Positions 9,082 to 17,573 of a stretch of DNA of 62,665 nt are shown in pieces. This stretch comes from Desulfamplus magnetovallimortis (lineage in GTDB: Bacteria > Desulfobacterota > Desulfobacteria > Desulfobacterales > Desulfobacteraceae). The notes under the pieces are model-generated. The model searched no databases and had not been told where the DNA came from. It saw only the letters and a list, made by a program, of their open reading frames with translations. Each line of letters opens with the position of its first letter. Position 1 is the stretch's first letter. Where the stretch lies: positions 375,746-438,410 of the forward strand of contig NZ_LT828542.1 of NCBI RefSeq assembly GCF_900170035.1, in the 5' to 3' direction. The translations under genes and the position numbers were made by a program.

Positions 9082-9399
9082 TTATGATCTGTCTATAATA
9101 ACAATACAGTTATCGGAATCAAGATATGGAGATGGTCTGTAATCGTCTGCATCAGGATCATTCTGCCATTTAATACCATCCATAAGGTATTTAAAATGAT
9201 ATTCCCTGCCACAATCCAGGTCAATGGTAATGGTAAAATCTCCGTTTTTCAGTTTCTGCATGGGAAGTGAGCTGATATCCCAGCCGTTAAAATCCCCTGA
9301 AAGAAATGCCTTTTCTGCATCCCCTGCCTCACTGCTTGATATGGTAAATTTTGTTTTACATATAGGTTTACTTTTTAAATATCGCTTTGTTATGCTCAT
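9082..9399 (-). CDS. Small glycogen-binding (CBM48/isoamylase N-terminal) domain protein
   Basis: 105 residues from ATG 9399, which has a strong AAAGGAGG site upstream. The longer upstream frame is rejected for that reason. The core KFTISSSEAGDAEKAFLSGDFNGWD...LPMQKLKNGDFTITIDLDCGREYHFKYLMDG...W.NDPDADDY is the AMPK-beta/CBM48 fold that binds alpha-glucans. The conserved features are the FNGWD turn, the HFKYLMDG strand and the NDP motif. Stand-alone proteins of this type are common beside glycogen metabolism genes, but none is adjacent here. Its role may be to recognise stored glycogen. 34 bases separate it from the downstream lipoprotein gene. Confidence 0.88.
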   Translation of the reverse strand: MSITKRYLKSKPICKTKFTISSSEAGDAEKAFLSGDFNGWDISSLPMQKLKNGDFTITIDLDCGREYHFKYLMDGIKWQNDPDADDYRPSPYLDSDNCIVIIDRS

Positions 9400-9485
9400 T
9401 AGGCAACCTCCTTTATTAATGAGGTTTAAACAGAATCCAAGGTTTAATTTTGATAACCATGTTAGCAAATTTTACTTCATTTTTT

Positions 9486-9591
9486 GGCATGCTTCATTTC
9501 CCAGTTTACACTTTCCTGAGAGAAAGCTCTGAGTGGTGGGAGTCTCTCACAAAAAAGTTTAAAGTACTGTTAGGTTCATATGAAGGATGCC
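9486..9591. mobile_element. Family A element, copy with exact 8-bp duplication
   Basis: 106 bp from GGCATGCTTCATTTCCC to ATGAAGGATGCC, flanked on both sides by CATTTTTT (9478-9485 and 9592-9599). Same length and arms as the copies at 1350, 28463 and 37546. Confidence 0.88.
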
Positions 9592-9768
9592 CATTTTTTG
9601 AGAGCATATTAAAATGCCCATTTTTATACAACTTTGCAAAAGCCAGTCAACAAGGAATCAACAGGAATTTAAAACACATATTTATTTTTATCGTCATGAA
9701 AAAAAAGTCAAGGTGAATTAAGAGTATATAAGATATATTTTCCGCCGTTTATCATTGATGCAGTAACA

Positions 9769-9831
9769 GGCATGATTGTTTACGTATCAATCACACCCAA
9801 ATATAAAAATGATAGTCATTTTCACGGTGAA
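9769..9831. repeat. Family D unit (reverse orientation)
   Basis: Starts GGCATGATTGTTTACGTATC and ends CATTTTCACGGTGAA. It is the reverse complement of the unit at 11314 and nearly the same as 28763-28831. Confidence 0.65.
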
Positions 9832-9898
9832 AAATCACAATTTTTTACTGCATCATTCATATCAACCAAAAGCAATCTACATTTTTCATGCCGAAAAT

Positions 9899-10109
9899 GG
9901 TATGCTTCATGACTACTTTAAACTTTCTGAAAGCAATCTACTGCATTGTCAAATCTAAAAATTAGGGTTCGGTTAATTGTAGAGACAAGGCCTGCCTTGT
10001 CTCTACGTTGCAGATAACCCTAAAATTAAGTATTGGCAGTGCACTACCTTTTTAAAAGTGTTCCCACCAAAAAAGTGAAAAGTACCTTTGCAGGGATATG
10101 AAGGATACT
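9899..10109. mobile_element. Old family A copy split by a family C insertion
   Basis: The left arm GGTATGCTTCATGACTAC...TTTAAACTTTC and the right arm ACCAAAAAAGTGAAAAGTAC...ATGAAGGATACT belong to one family A unit. They are separated by a complete family C element (9942-10043). The outer flanks CCGAAAAT (9891-9898) and CCGAAGTT (10110-10117) match at six of eight bases, a decayed target duplication. The right one overlaps the pyrE stop codon. Confidence 0.6.
9942..10043. mobile_element. Family C element (4-bp duplication CTAC)
   Basis: 102 bp with terminal inverted repeats TGCATTGTCAAA and TTGGCAGTGCA. Central perfect palindrome arms are GTAGAGACAAGG and CCTTGTCTCTAC, flanked by a TTAGGGTT/AACCCTAA pair. 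The direct repeat CTAC lies at 9938-9941 and 10044-10047. No coding capacity. Confidence 0.8.
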
Positions 10110-10115
10110 CCGAAG

Positions 10116-10676
10116 TTACTCTTTTTTTTGCCAACAATCCATAAGCTCATCCCTTGTAATAATTGCAGAGACGCTTTCTATGTATTTTTTAATATTTTCA
10201 ATTCCACCTTCCTGGCGATCAACAAGTGTTATAACGTGAACCACGTCAAGCCCCTGAACCCTGGCACGCTCAACAGCCTTTATGGTTGAACCTCCAGTTG
10301 TTACAACATCTTCTATTATAACAACTTTATCTCCCACTGCCATATCGCCTTCAACCCATTTGATCATCCCGTGATCTTTCTGCTCTTTTCTTATGGAAAA
10401 AGCTTTTACAGGGGATTTTTGAAGATAAGATACAAATGAGGTAGCAACCGCAATGGGATCAGCACCAAAAGTCAGCCCTCCTACACCTGAAACATTAAAT
10501 CCTTTAATAGATTCAAAAACAAGGTTTCCAACAAGATACATTCCTTCAGGGCTCAAGGTTACAGGTTTGCAGTTCACATAAAATTTACTCATTGCACCGG
10601 AGGCAAGCTTAAAAGTTTCTTTTTCACTATATTGAAATGATTTACTACAAAGCAGATCAATCAATCTTTTTTTCAT
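10116..10676 (-). CDS. pyrE: Orotate phosphoribosyltransferase
   Basis: 186 residues. It converts orotate plus PRPP to orotidine 5'-monophosphate in pyrimidine synthesis (cytosolic). The PRPP-binding signature [14 protein letters not shown] lies at about 118-131. The upstream KEQKDHG loop (about 98-104) carries the catalytic lysine and histidine, and the N-terminal [16 protein letters not shown] holds the substrate-binding lysine region. Length is normal. AAGGA precedes the ATG by nine bases. The stop codon abuts the decayed target duplication of a family A element. It is isolated, with repeats on both sides and no other pyr gene nearby. Confidence 0.95.
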   Translation of the reverse strand: MKKRLIDLLCSKSFQYSEKETFKLASGAMSKFYVNCKPVTLSPEGMYLVGNLVFESIKGFNVSGVGGLTFGADPIAVATSFVSYLQKSPVKAFSIRKEQKDHGMIKWVEGDMAVGDKVVIIEDVVTTGGSTIKAVERARVQGLDVVHVITLVDRQEGGIENIKKYIESVSAIITRDELMDCWQKKE

Positions 10677-10814
10677 TTGATTTTATCCTTGAATTTTAGG
10701 TATAAAACAGCAATCATTGAGAATCAGAACTTTTCTTTGATATTTTATTGTTTTTTTGTATATTTTACAAATATTGAAATAATGAAAAGCCTTAACTCAA
10801 GAAATACAATTAAT

Positions 10815-11012
10815 ACCCAAAATCGACATCTTATTGCTTTTGCATAAGTTATTGCAGTTGTCTGAACCAGGATAACCAGGTTGGATAGGATGCTCAGGAT
10901 AGATAATCCTGCCTTATCCTTGGATAATCCTGCCTTATCTTTGTTAATCTTGGGAATCCTGATTCAGACAGTTTTGACAAGGCTTACAAGATCATAGGTG
11001 TCAACTTTGAGT
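10815..11012. mobile_element. Family B element (4-bp duplication TAAT)
   Basis: 198 bp. Ends ACCCAAAATCGACATC and GGTGTCAACTTTGAGT are inverted. The interior carries the TGTCTGAA...TTCAGACA inverted pair and repeated GGATAATCCTGCC/AACCAGG words. The exact direct repeat TAAT lies at 10811-10814 and 11013-11016. Confidence 0.82.
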
Positions 11013-11021
11013 TAATAAGAT

Positions 11022-11071
11022 AGCCTTCACTGATGGAAGAAGCCGTTTTGCGGATTCAGTGAAGGCTTTTT
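11022..11071 (+). terminator. Intrinsic-terminator-like hairpin with no upstream gene
   Basis: The perfect 12-bp stem AGCCTTCACTGA / TCAGTGAAGGCT is followed by TTTTT on the plus strand. The nearest plus-strand coding region ends beyond the window start side of pyrE (which is on the minus strand). So this would end a non-coding transcript, or it is a leftover of one. Confidence 0.6.
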
Positions 11072-11313
11072 GTAAGGAAAACTGTTTTGCAGCACTCCTT
11101 GACAATAAAAATGATATACCAGCAATTTTCATTTGAGTCAAACATGTAAAATCAGATACAATACCTTTTGACACTCTCGTGAAAAGCCCAAAATACCAGA
11201 CGTGCTAAAAATATTGCATTTCAGAGAGTTGAACTTAGCGCCCTTCGGGCGGGCTTTTCCATAACCAAACTGCTTTTGCAGGATAAAAATGGAAATTCCT
11301 ATACTATATATAT

Positions 11314-11456
11314 TTACCGTGAAAATGAGTATCATTTTTATATTTGGGGGGGGGTGATTGATACGTAATCAATCATGCCCGTTTACCGTGAAAACACCCC
11401 CATCATTTTCATAATCGGGGGCGGCAGTAGAGAGAAGGCATGCCTTGTCTCTGCTG
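11314..11456. repeat. Two family D units, the second holding a family C-type palindrome core
   Basis: TTTACCGTGAAAATGAGTATC begins the first unit (11319 onward), and a second starts at about 11382. In the second, the usual GGCAG-to-GCCATG loop is occupied by a palindrome AGAGAGAAGGCATGCC/TTGTCTCT (about 11427-11454), the same core as in family C. A small CGCCC-TTC-GGGCG hairpin upstream (11239-11251) followed by TTTT is the only other feature seen in 11072-11313. Confidence 0.6.
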
Positions 11457-11492
11457 TCATGACGGTTGACCAAAAACAGTGGTGGCTAAAGT

Positions 11493-11598
11493 GGCATGCT
11501 TCATTTCCCAGTTTACACTTTCCGGAGAGAAAACTCTGTGTGGCGGGAATCTCTCACAAAAAAGTGTAAAGTATTTTTGGGTTCAAATGAAGGATGCC
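11493..11598. mobile_element. Family A element upstream of ftsE
   Basis: 106 bp, GGCATGCTTCATTTCCC to ATGAAGGATGCC. Flanks GCTAAAGT (11485-11492) and GATAAAGC (11599-11606) match at six of eight bases, so the target duplication is slightly decayed. It ends 34 bases before the ftsE start, so it lies in the leader region. Confidence 0.78.
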
Positions 11599-11632
11599 GA
11601 TAAAGCCACTGTTTTATTCTTCAGGGTAGATC

Positions 11633-12319
11633 ATGGGCAAGGATATGAATAAACAAGAGCCTATAATAAGGTGCTTCAATGTCAGCAAATGGTACGAAAA
11701 TCTTTGTGCTTTAAAAAAAATCAACCTGGACATATGTACAGGAGAGTTTGTTTTTATCACAGGCCCTTCCGGGGCAGGGAAATCAACCCTGCTTAAAATA
11801 CTCTATCTTGATGAAACAGCATCGGAAGGCCAGATTGTTGTTGACGGAATGAATCTTGCGAGGATTTCAAAGGCCAGAATGCCATACCTTCGCAGACGAC
11901 TTGGAGTTGTTTTTCAGGACTTCAAATTAATTCCCAACCGCACTGTCTATGAAAATGTTGCACTTGTTCTTGAGGTTGCAGGTGTCAAGAAATCTCTCAT
12001 CAGACAGAAAGTTCTTCAGGTGCTTCGTATCACCGGAATGACCCGTAAAATACATGCTCTTCCCCCAACACTTTCAGGCGGAGAGCAACAGCGTGTGGCA
12101 TTTGCAAGGGCAGTTGTCGGAGAGCCTGCAATAATTATTGCAGATGAGCCTACCGGCAGTCTTGATCATGATTCTGCAAGAATTATTTTTAACCTGCTTG
12201 TTAAATACAATGACAAGGGTGTCACAATTTTGATTGCAAGTCATAACCTCCATTTAATAAATAATACAAACAGAGGGAGGCACATTCACCTTACCAACGG
12301 TGAATTACAGCTTATGTGA
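11633..12319 (+). CDS. ftsE: Cell-division ABC ATPase FtsE
   Basis: 228 residues. It is the ATPase half of the FtsEX complex, which transmits conformational change across the inner membrane to periplasmic murein hydrolase activators at the septum. Walker A is GPSGAGKST, the signature LSGGEQQR, and Walker [10 protein letters not shown] with the downstream SHN switch histidine. The [17 protein letters not shown]-loop region is typical of FtsE rather than LolD. AGGGT precedes the ATG. ftsX follows, but after a 197-base gap that contains a terminator-like hairpin, unlike the usual overlapping ftsEX. Confidence 0.93.
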   Translation: MGKDMNKQEPIIRCFNVSKWYENLCALKKINLDICTGEFVFITGPSGAGKSTLLKILYLDETASEGQIVVDGMNLARISKARMPYLRRRLGVVFQDFKLIPNRTVYENVALVLEVAGVKKSLIRQKVLQVLRITGMTRKIHALPPTLSGGEQQRVAFARAVVGEPAIIIADEPTGSLDHDSARIIFNLLVKYNDKGVTILIASHNLHLINNTNRGRHIHLTNGELQLM

Positions 12320-12447
12320 ATCTCTTATTGTAAAGCACTTAGGAATTAATTTTTAATAAACCCAATTACTTAGGAATGAACACCAAATGACCTGCTCTTT
12401 TCAAGAGCGGGCTAAAACTTCATGGTCTATGATCAAAGTCAACGACT

Positions 12448-12479
12448 ACCCCGATCATGAAAAGAATACGGGGTTTTTT
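12448..12479 (+). terminator. Intrinsic-terminator-like hairpin between ftsE and ftsX
   Basis: The stem ACCCCG (12448-12453) / CGGGGT (12469-12474) with a 15-base loop is followed by TTTTT. The gap also holds a direct repeat ACTTAGGAAT (around 12338 and 12370). Either ftsX has its own promoter or the hairpin attenuates read-through. Confidence 0.6.
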
Positions 12480-12516
12480 CACGGCAGAATAATCCGGGAT
12501 ATTTTTACAGTAAAAC

Positions 12517-13422
12517 ATGAAACTAATGACCATTCATTTTGAAAGAGCTTTACAGGAGATAGTTGCCAACCGCTATGTTAACCTGATGACAATCATGACC
12601 ATAGGACTATGTACACTTTTCATAAGTGTCTTTGGCATGTTTTATGAAAATGGGGCACGGATTATGAGTTCCTGGAATCAGGGTGACCGTATTCTGGTAT
12701 TCCTTCATCCCGAAGTGTCCTCAAAGAACACAAATGACGTACAAAACAATCTAAAAAAAATGGAACCAGTTGAGAGTATTACATTTATATCCCGCAAAGA
12801 TGCCCTTGAAGCGCTTAAACAATCCATGCCTTCCGGAACTGCCTATCTCGAGAACCTGGAAAGAAATCCGCTTCCCGATTCATTTATTGTTAAATTAAAA
12901 CCAAATAGAGATAAAAATATTAATATTGCAGATATTGCTGCGCAAATATCCAAATTATCACATATAGAGTCTGTTGATTATGGTGAGGCATGGATTAAAG
13001 AGATAAAGAAAGTCCTTGATCTTTTCCGGATCACAGGCATTTTTCTGATGATTCTCTTTTCAATGGTGACTCTTTTTGTTGTAGGAAACACCGTCAGGCT
13101 CTCTTTGTATGCAAGAGAAGAGGAGTTTGATGTAATGCGCCTTGTGGGAGCAACAGAGGCATTCATGGCAATACCCTTTCATATTACTGCTATTATTCAG
13201 GGAGTTACAGGAGCTTTGTCAGGATTTTTTACACTGGGCATATTATATTATGCAACACTTTCCATTATAAAAAATTTTAACATGATGGAGCAATCAGCAC
13301 TGCCCATGTCAATGGAGGTGCAATTTATTTCTCCATATACTATGACACTTATTTTTGCAGGTGCTGTTCTACTTTGCTGGGTAGGTTCTTTTTTCTCACT
13401 TAAAAGACACCTTAAAAATTAG
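12517..13422 (+). CDS. ftsX: Cell-division membrane protein FtsX
   Basis: 301 residues with four predicted membrane segments: about 24-44, then after a large periplasmic loop (about 45-165) segments near 172-192, 220-245 and 270-292. This is the FtsX topology. The loop (EVSSKNTNDVQNNLKKMEPVESITFISRKDALEAL) matches the FtsX extracellular domain that recruits EnvC-like activators. LYAREEEFDVMRLVGATEAFM is the conserved cytoplasmic coupling helix that contacts FtsE. The ribosome-binding site is weak. A degenerate family C element follows at once, then envC. Confidence 0.92.
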   Translation: MKLMTIHFERALQEIVANRYVNLMTIMTIGLCTLFISVFGMFYENGARIMSSWNQGDRILVFLHPEVSSKNTNDVQNNLKKMEPVESITFISRKDALEALKQSMPSGTAYLENLERNPLPDSFIVKLKPNRDKNINIADIAAQISKLSHIESVDYGEAWIKEIKKVLDLFRITGIFLMILFSMVTLFVVGNTVRLSLYAREEEFDVMRLVGATEAFMAIPFHITAIIQGVTGALSGFFTLGILYYATLSIIKNFNMMEQSALPMSMEVQFISPYTMTLIFAGAVLLCWVGSFFSLKRHLKN

Positions 13423-13427
13423 GCATC

Positions 13428-13514
13428 CTTATTTTAGGTTTATCTGCAACGTAGAGACAAGGCATGCCTTGTCTCTACAGTTAACCGAACCCTAACTTTA
13501 GCTTGGACAATGCA
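13428..13514. mobile_element. Family C copy with eroded left end (reverse orientation)
   Basis: TTATTTTAGG...TTATCTGCAACGTAGAGACAAGG, the central palindrome, then GGACAATGCA match family C in reverse. The right end is intact with CTAA next to it, but the left end no longer shows TGCACTGTC. It fills the gap between ftsX and envC and contributes the sequence just upstream of the envC start. Confidence 0.65.
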
Positions 13515-13526
13515 CTAAAGCGGAAA

Positions 13527-14761
13527 ATGAAAGATGTCCCGGAATTTCATCAAATTTTTTTTAAGATACTTACCGGAAAGCAGGATAAATTAAGCGTGTT
13601 TACTTACAAAACAGCCTACTACACAGCTTTATTGTTGTATTGTATATTTTTTTACACTATATACCAGCCAAATAGTGTAAAATGTTCTGAGAAAAACAAT
13701 TCTGAAGCTACAATGATTCATGAGCAAATTGAAAAAAAGAGTAAAGAGCTAAAGCAGATAGAATGCAATGAACACAAAATCCTTGATGAACTTGATTCAA
13801 TTGAATTTCAGTTAAACAGAACAAATATGAAGGTTTCTCTTTTATCAAGAGAGCTTGATACTCTTGACAGCAACATATATTCAATTGAAACTCGCCAAAA
13901 AAAATTAAACAGAAAATCAAACAAAATGAAATATACTTAATGGCCAGGCTGAACTCATTCTATAAAATGAAAATGGTAGAAAAACTCTCTTTTGCTCCCC
14001 TTAAGGAGTCTCTTATTGACATGGTTATGCATCGTCATTCAATGCAGATGATTATTGACAATGATGTGGAGCTTCTGAAAAGCCAGCAGGCCGGGGCCAT
14101 AGAACTTGCCATTACCGGAGACGAGTTAAAAAAAAGAAGAGAAGGCAAAAAAAAGACTGAGGAAAATCTTTTCCGTGAAGTAAAACTGATTAAAAGGAAA
14201 AAACAGGAGCAGGCTATTTTGTTAAAAAAAATCAGAGAAGAAAAAGAGGCAGGAGTTGAAATCATTGATTCTCTGAGAGTGGCTGCCCGTGAACTTGATA
14301 ACAAAATCAAATCATTTACTGAAAGCAATGCAGAAAAATCAGGCCAAATCTCTTTTGAAAAATTATCAGGACACCTTGACATGCCTGTAAAGGGTCAGAT
14401 TATATCCAGATTCGGCCCCCAGAAAAACAGTGCTTACAGTGCCTTCACATTTCAAAGCGGAATTGATATAAAGGTAGAAAGGGGCGAACCCGTGAAAACT
14501 GTTTTCAAAGGCAAAGTGATTTATTCACAATGGTTAAAAGGTTATGGCAACGTGATAATAATTGATCATGGGAACAGCTTTTATACATTGTATGCCCATC
14601 TTGAAGACCGTTTTAAACAAAAAGGGTCAAAGGTAAATACCAATGAAGTGATTGCAACAGCAGGAGCCACAGGTTCACTGAAGGGCGTCTGTCTTCATTT
14701 TGAAATAAGACATCATGGTACACCTGTTGACCCCCTGAACTGGTTGAAAAAAGGAGTTTAA
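13527..14761 (+). CDS. envC: EnvC-like murein hydrolase activator, frame broken at an A8 run
   Basis: Two overlapping frames (ending 13940, and starting 13940) together make one EnvC-like protein. The first part has an N-terminal membrane segment (YYTALLLYCIFFYTIY) and coiled coil. The second continues the coil and ends in a LytM domain (about 14380-14760). Reading one base back at the AAAAAAAA run 13897-13904 joins them as KKIKQKIKQNEIYLMARLNSFYKM, which matches the continuous EnvC helix. The LytM site is degenerate (QSGID instead of HxGID, CLHFE instead of HLHFE), as expected for EnvC, which activates amidases rather than cutting. ATG 13527 is preferred to a TTG inside the repeat. Possible causes of the break are true mutation, slippage decoding, or a sequencing error. 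Confidence 0.82.
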
Positions 14762-14764
14762 GAA

Positions 14765-16141
14765 ATGAGAAACAGAAAGCTGTTAGCTTCAATGGCCAGA
14801 TCCTGGTTATCTGTTGTCATCACAGTGTTCATGGTAATAGTTGTCGGTGGCTATGAACAGTTAAGCATAGCTGAAAACGACAGAGAAAAAACCTATGAAT
14901 CACTAAAATTATTTACTGACGTACTTCAGGAACTTGAAGATAACTATGTTGACGAAGTTGATGGCGAGGCTCTGATTCACAGTGCCATAAAGGGTATGGT
15001 GGGAAGCCTTGATCCCCACTCCACATTTATGCCTCCGGAAGCCTTTGATGAACTTCAGGATGACACAAAGGGAGAATTTGGCGGCATAGGCATTGTTATC
15101 TCCATTAAAAACGGCCTTCTTACAGTTGTCTCTCCCATAGAAGGGACTCCGGCATACAAAGCTGGAATAAAAGCCGGAGACATCATAATTAAAATTGATG
15201 GAGAATCAACCGCTGATCTGGCATTATGGGAAAGTGTCAAAAAAATGAGGGGTACAAGGGGTGAAAGTGTCGTCATCACCATTGTCAGAGAAGGCGTTCC
15301 AGATCCTGTTGACTATGAGCTTGTCCGGGATATAATCCCCATGAACAGTGTAAGAAGTGCCACAATACATCCAGGTTATGGATATCTTTGGGTAACCAAC
15401 TTCAGAAACAATACATCTGATGAAATCAAGGAAAAACTCGATATACTGGAGTCGGGGCAGGTTCCACTTAAAGGATTAATACTTGACCTTCGGAACAATC
15501 CAGGGGGGCTTTTAAGCCAGGCCGCCGACGTCTCTGATATTTTTCTGGAAAAAGGTGTCATAGTCTCAATAAAGGGACGCTTTGAACAGCATACAGAAGC
15601 CTTTGAAGCACACAAAACCAAAGATGACAGAAAATACCCTCTTGTGGTACTTATCAATTCAGGCAGTGCAAGTGCTTCTGAAATAGTTGCAGGGGCACTG
15701 CAGGATCATAAAAGAGCATTGATACTTGGAACCACTTCATTTGGAAAAGGCTCGGTGCAGAGCGTAAGACCCTTAAGAGATGGCTTTGGTCTTAAATACA
15801 CTATTGCAAGATATTATACCCCAAATGGCCGATCCATACAGGCACAGGGCATAATACCTGACATTGAGGTGCCTTTCTCCTTAGAAGAAGTTGCTGAAAA
15901 AGAAGAGAAAGAGCTGTCACCCATGGAGAGAATGCTGCGGGAAAAAGATCTTAAAAACCATCTTGAACCTGAAAATGCTCAAAAAAATAAGAAAAAATTA
16001 CAAGAAGAGAAAGAGAATCAAGACTCGGATGAAACTACATCAGGTGGGCTTATTGATATTGAAAAGCTCAAAAGGGATACACAGGTTCAAAGAGCGCTTG
16101 ACCTTTTAATAGGGTATGATCTTTTTAATAGTCTTGATTGA
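14765..16141 (+). CDS. S41 family carboxyl-terminal processing peptidase (CtpA-like)
   Basis: 458 residues. It has an N-terminal signal/anchor (SWLSVVITVFMVIVVGGY), a PDZ domain (about 103-185, FGGIGIVISIKNGLLTVV...AGIKAGDIIIKIDG) and the S41 catalytic core. Catalytic Ser303 lies in GSASASEIVAG and Lys328 in FGKGSVQ, the normal 25-residue Ser/Lys spacing. Such periplasmic proteases trim or degrade envelope proteins, often cell-wall hydrolases. The C-terminal about 70 residues are Glu/Lys-rich and charged. It begins three bases after envC with AAGGAG in the envC end. The envC-ctp-yibQ order is common in proteobacteria and supports a role in regulating septal wall cleavage. Confidence 0.93.
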   Translation: MRNRKLLASMARSWLSVVITVFMVIVVGGYEQLSIAENDREKTYESLKLFTDVLQELEDNYVDEVDGEALIHSAIKGMVGSLDPHSTFMPPEAFDELQDDTKGEFGGIGIVISIKNGLLTVVSPIEGTPAYKAGIKAGDIIIKIDGESTADLALWESVKKMRGTRGESVVITIVREGVPDPVDYELVRDIIPMNSVRSATIHPGYGYLWVTNFRNNTSDEIKEKLDILESGQVPLKGLILDLRNNPGGLLSQAADVSDIFLEKGVIVSIKGRFEQHTEAFEAHKTKDDRKYPLVVLINSGSASASEIVAGALQDHKRALILGTTSFGKGSVQSVRPLRDGFGLKYTIARYYTPNGRSIQAQGIIPDIEVPFSLEEVAEKEEKELSPMERMLREKDLKNHLEPENAQKNKKKLQEEKENQDSDETTSGGLIDIEKLKRDTQVQRALDLLIGYDLFNSLD

Positions 16142-16151
16142 GCACTGACAC

Positions 16152-17543
16152 ATGACATCATCAAAAAAAAATTCTGAACCCCCCGTTAAAAAAAGCGGGA
16201 GTGAAGGCAGTAAAAAACAGAACAGTCTCAAAAACAAAAGCAAGACTAAGGGCAATAGTGGAAAGACCGCCGGAAGCACTGCAAAAACAGGTAATAATGT
16301 ATCTTCAAAAACCCTGAAGAGAGCCACTGCTCCAAAAAGGCAAAAAAAAAGCACTAAAGTCAATAGCAGGCGAATCACTAACAGAAAAAATGAAACTTCG
16401 GTAAGCCAGGAATTAAAGAAAGGATTCACAGCCGTTTTTCTACTTGTCTGTGTGGTGGGGATAAGTGCAATGGGAGCGGATCTATATTTTAACGGTTTAC
16501 TTTCAGGCACAAACAGGGAAAAGCATTCCGATTACGTGGAAAACATATCAGGCACAGATCAAAACAGAGAGACCAATACAGGTGAAAATGCAAAAATTAA
16601 CACACCGCATCTGAAAGCCCAGAAAAAAAAAAGCAGGAATATTGCTGATCAGCCTGAAAATCTCTCAGAAGATGGCACAGTAACCATGTCACAAGAAAAA
16701 AAGATTGATTCCCGTGATAATAAGTCATCATCATCTGCAAAAAGCCTTGCCCAACCTGATTCAACAAATATGTCCGAAGAAAAAAACAAGATATCTCCGC
16801 TATTTGAAATTTTTGATGATGAACCTGTTCAAAAGGACTCCCTCTCCCTGCCTTCAAAAGATCAGATGTCAGAGGGTCCAAGGGTTGCAATTATAATTGA
16901 TGATATAGGGTTTGACATGAAAATGGCTGATAAACTTGCAGCTATTGACACCAACATAACCTTTGCAATTCTTCCTGCTGCCCCGTTTGCATTAAAAGCC
17001 GCACATAAACTACACACCAAAGGAATGGAGCTTATGCTCCATCTGCCCATGCAGCCTGTTGAATATCCGGAAGTTAACCCGGGTCCTGGTGCTATTCTTA
17101 CATCAATGTCACCGGATGAAGTTGTGGATACATTAAGAAAAAACCTTGATGCTCTCCCCTACATAACAGGTGTTAATAACCATATGGGCTCGGCCATAAC
17201 AGCACTCTCTCCACAGGTTCACCAGATATTTACGGTATTAAAACAGAGAAAGCTTTTTTTCATTGACAGTCTTACCTCCAGTGAATCCCTGTGCAGTCAG
17301 GCTGCCCACTTGTTTCAGATTCCGTTTGGTCACAGGGATGTCTTTCTGGACAATATTCAAACCAAACAATATATCATAAATCAAATAAGAAAACTTGTCA
17401 CAACTGCAAAGAAAAATGGCTTTGCAATTGGCATTGGCCACCCCTATCCTGCCACCTATATTGCACTAAGGGATGAGATATCAAACCTGAAAAAGCATGT
17501 AAAAATTGTTCCTGCTTCCCAGGTTGTGGGTTTGTTGGAGTGA
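16152..17543 (+). CDS. YibQ/DUF610-type divergent polysaccharide deacetylase
   Basis: 463 residues. A long Lys/Ser/Asn-rich cytoplasmic N-terminus (about 1-92) is followed by one membrane segment (FTAVFLLVCVVGISAMGADLYF), an acidic/Ser-rich linker, and the conserved catalytic-fold domain from about 238. Motifs are VAIIIDDIGFD, FAILPAAPFA, MLHLPMQP, VNNHMGSA, FFIDSLTSS and GIGHPYPAT. The DD and HxxxxxxxH-like positions of NodB-type deacetylases are present in divergent form. Its position after envC and ctp suggests a periplasmic role in wall remodelling. The substrate is unproven. The N-terminal region is unusually long compared with short family members. Confidence 0.88.
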   Translation: MTSSKKNSEPPVKKSGSEGSKKQNSLKNKSKTKGNSGKTAGSTAKTGNNVSSKTLKRATAPKRQKKSTKVNSRRITNRKNETSVSQELKKGFTAVFLLVCVVGISAMGADLYFNGLLSGTNREKHSDYVENISGTDQNRETNTGENAKINTPHLKAQKKKSRNIADQPENLSEDGTVTMSQEKKIDSRDNKSSSSAKSLAQPDSTNMSEEKNKISPLFEIFDDEPVQKDSLSLPSKDQMSEGPRVAIIIDDIGFDMKMADKLAAIDTNITFAILPAAPFALKAAHKLHTKGMELMLHLPMQPVEYPEVNPGPGAILTSMSPDEVVDTLRKNLDALPYITGVNNHMGSAITALSPQVHQIFTVLKQRKLFFIDSLTSSESLCSQAAHLFQIPFGHRDVFLDNIQTKQYIINQIRKLVTTAKKNGFAIGIGHPYPATYIALRDEISNLKKHVKIVPASQVVGLLE

Positions 17544-17573
17544 TGCTCTGTTAGCTACAGAAGCTTCTTAATC

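Noticed and set aside
9450-9716. Plus-strand frames over 9224-9716
   Set aside because: They cross the CBM48 gene on the opposite strand and the family A element. Translation shows no known motif.
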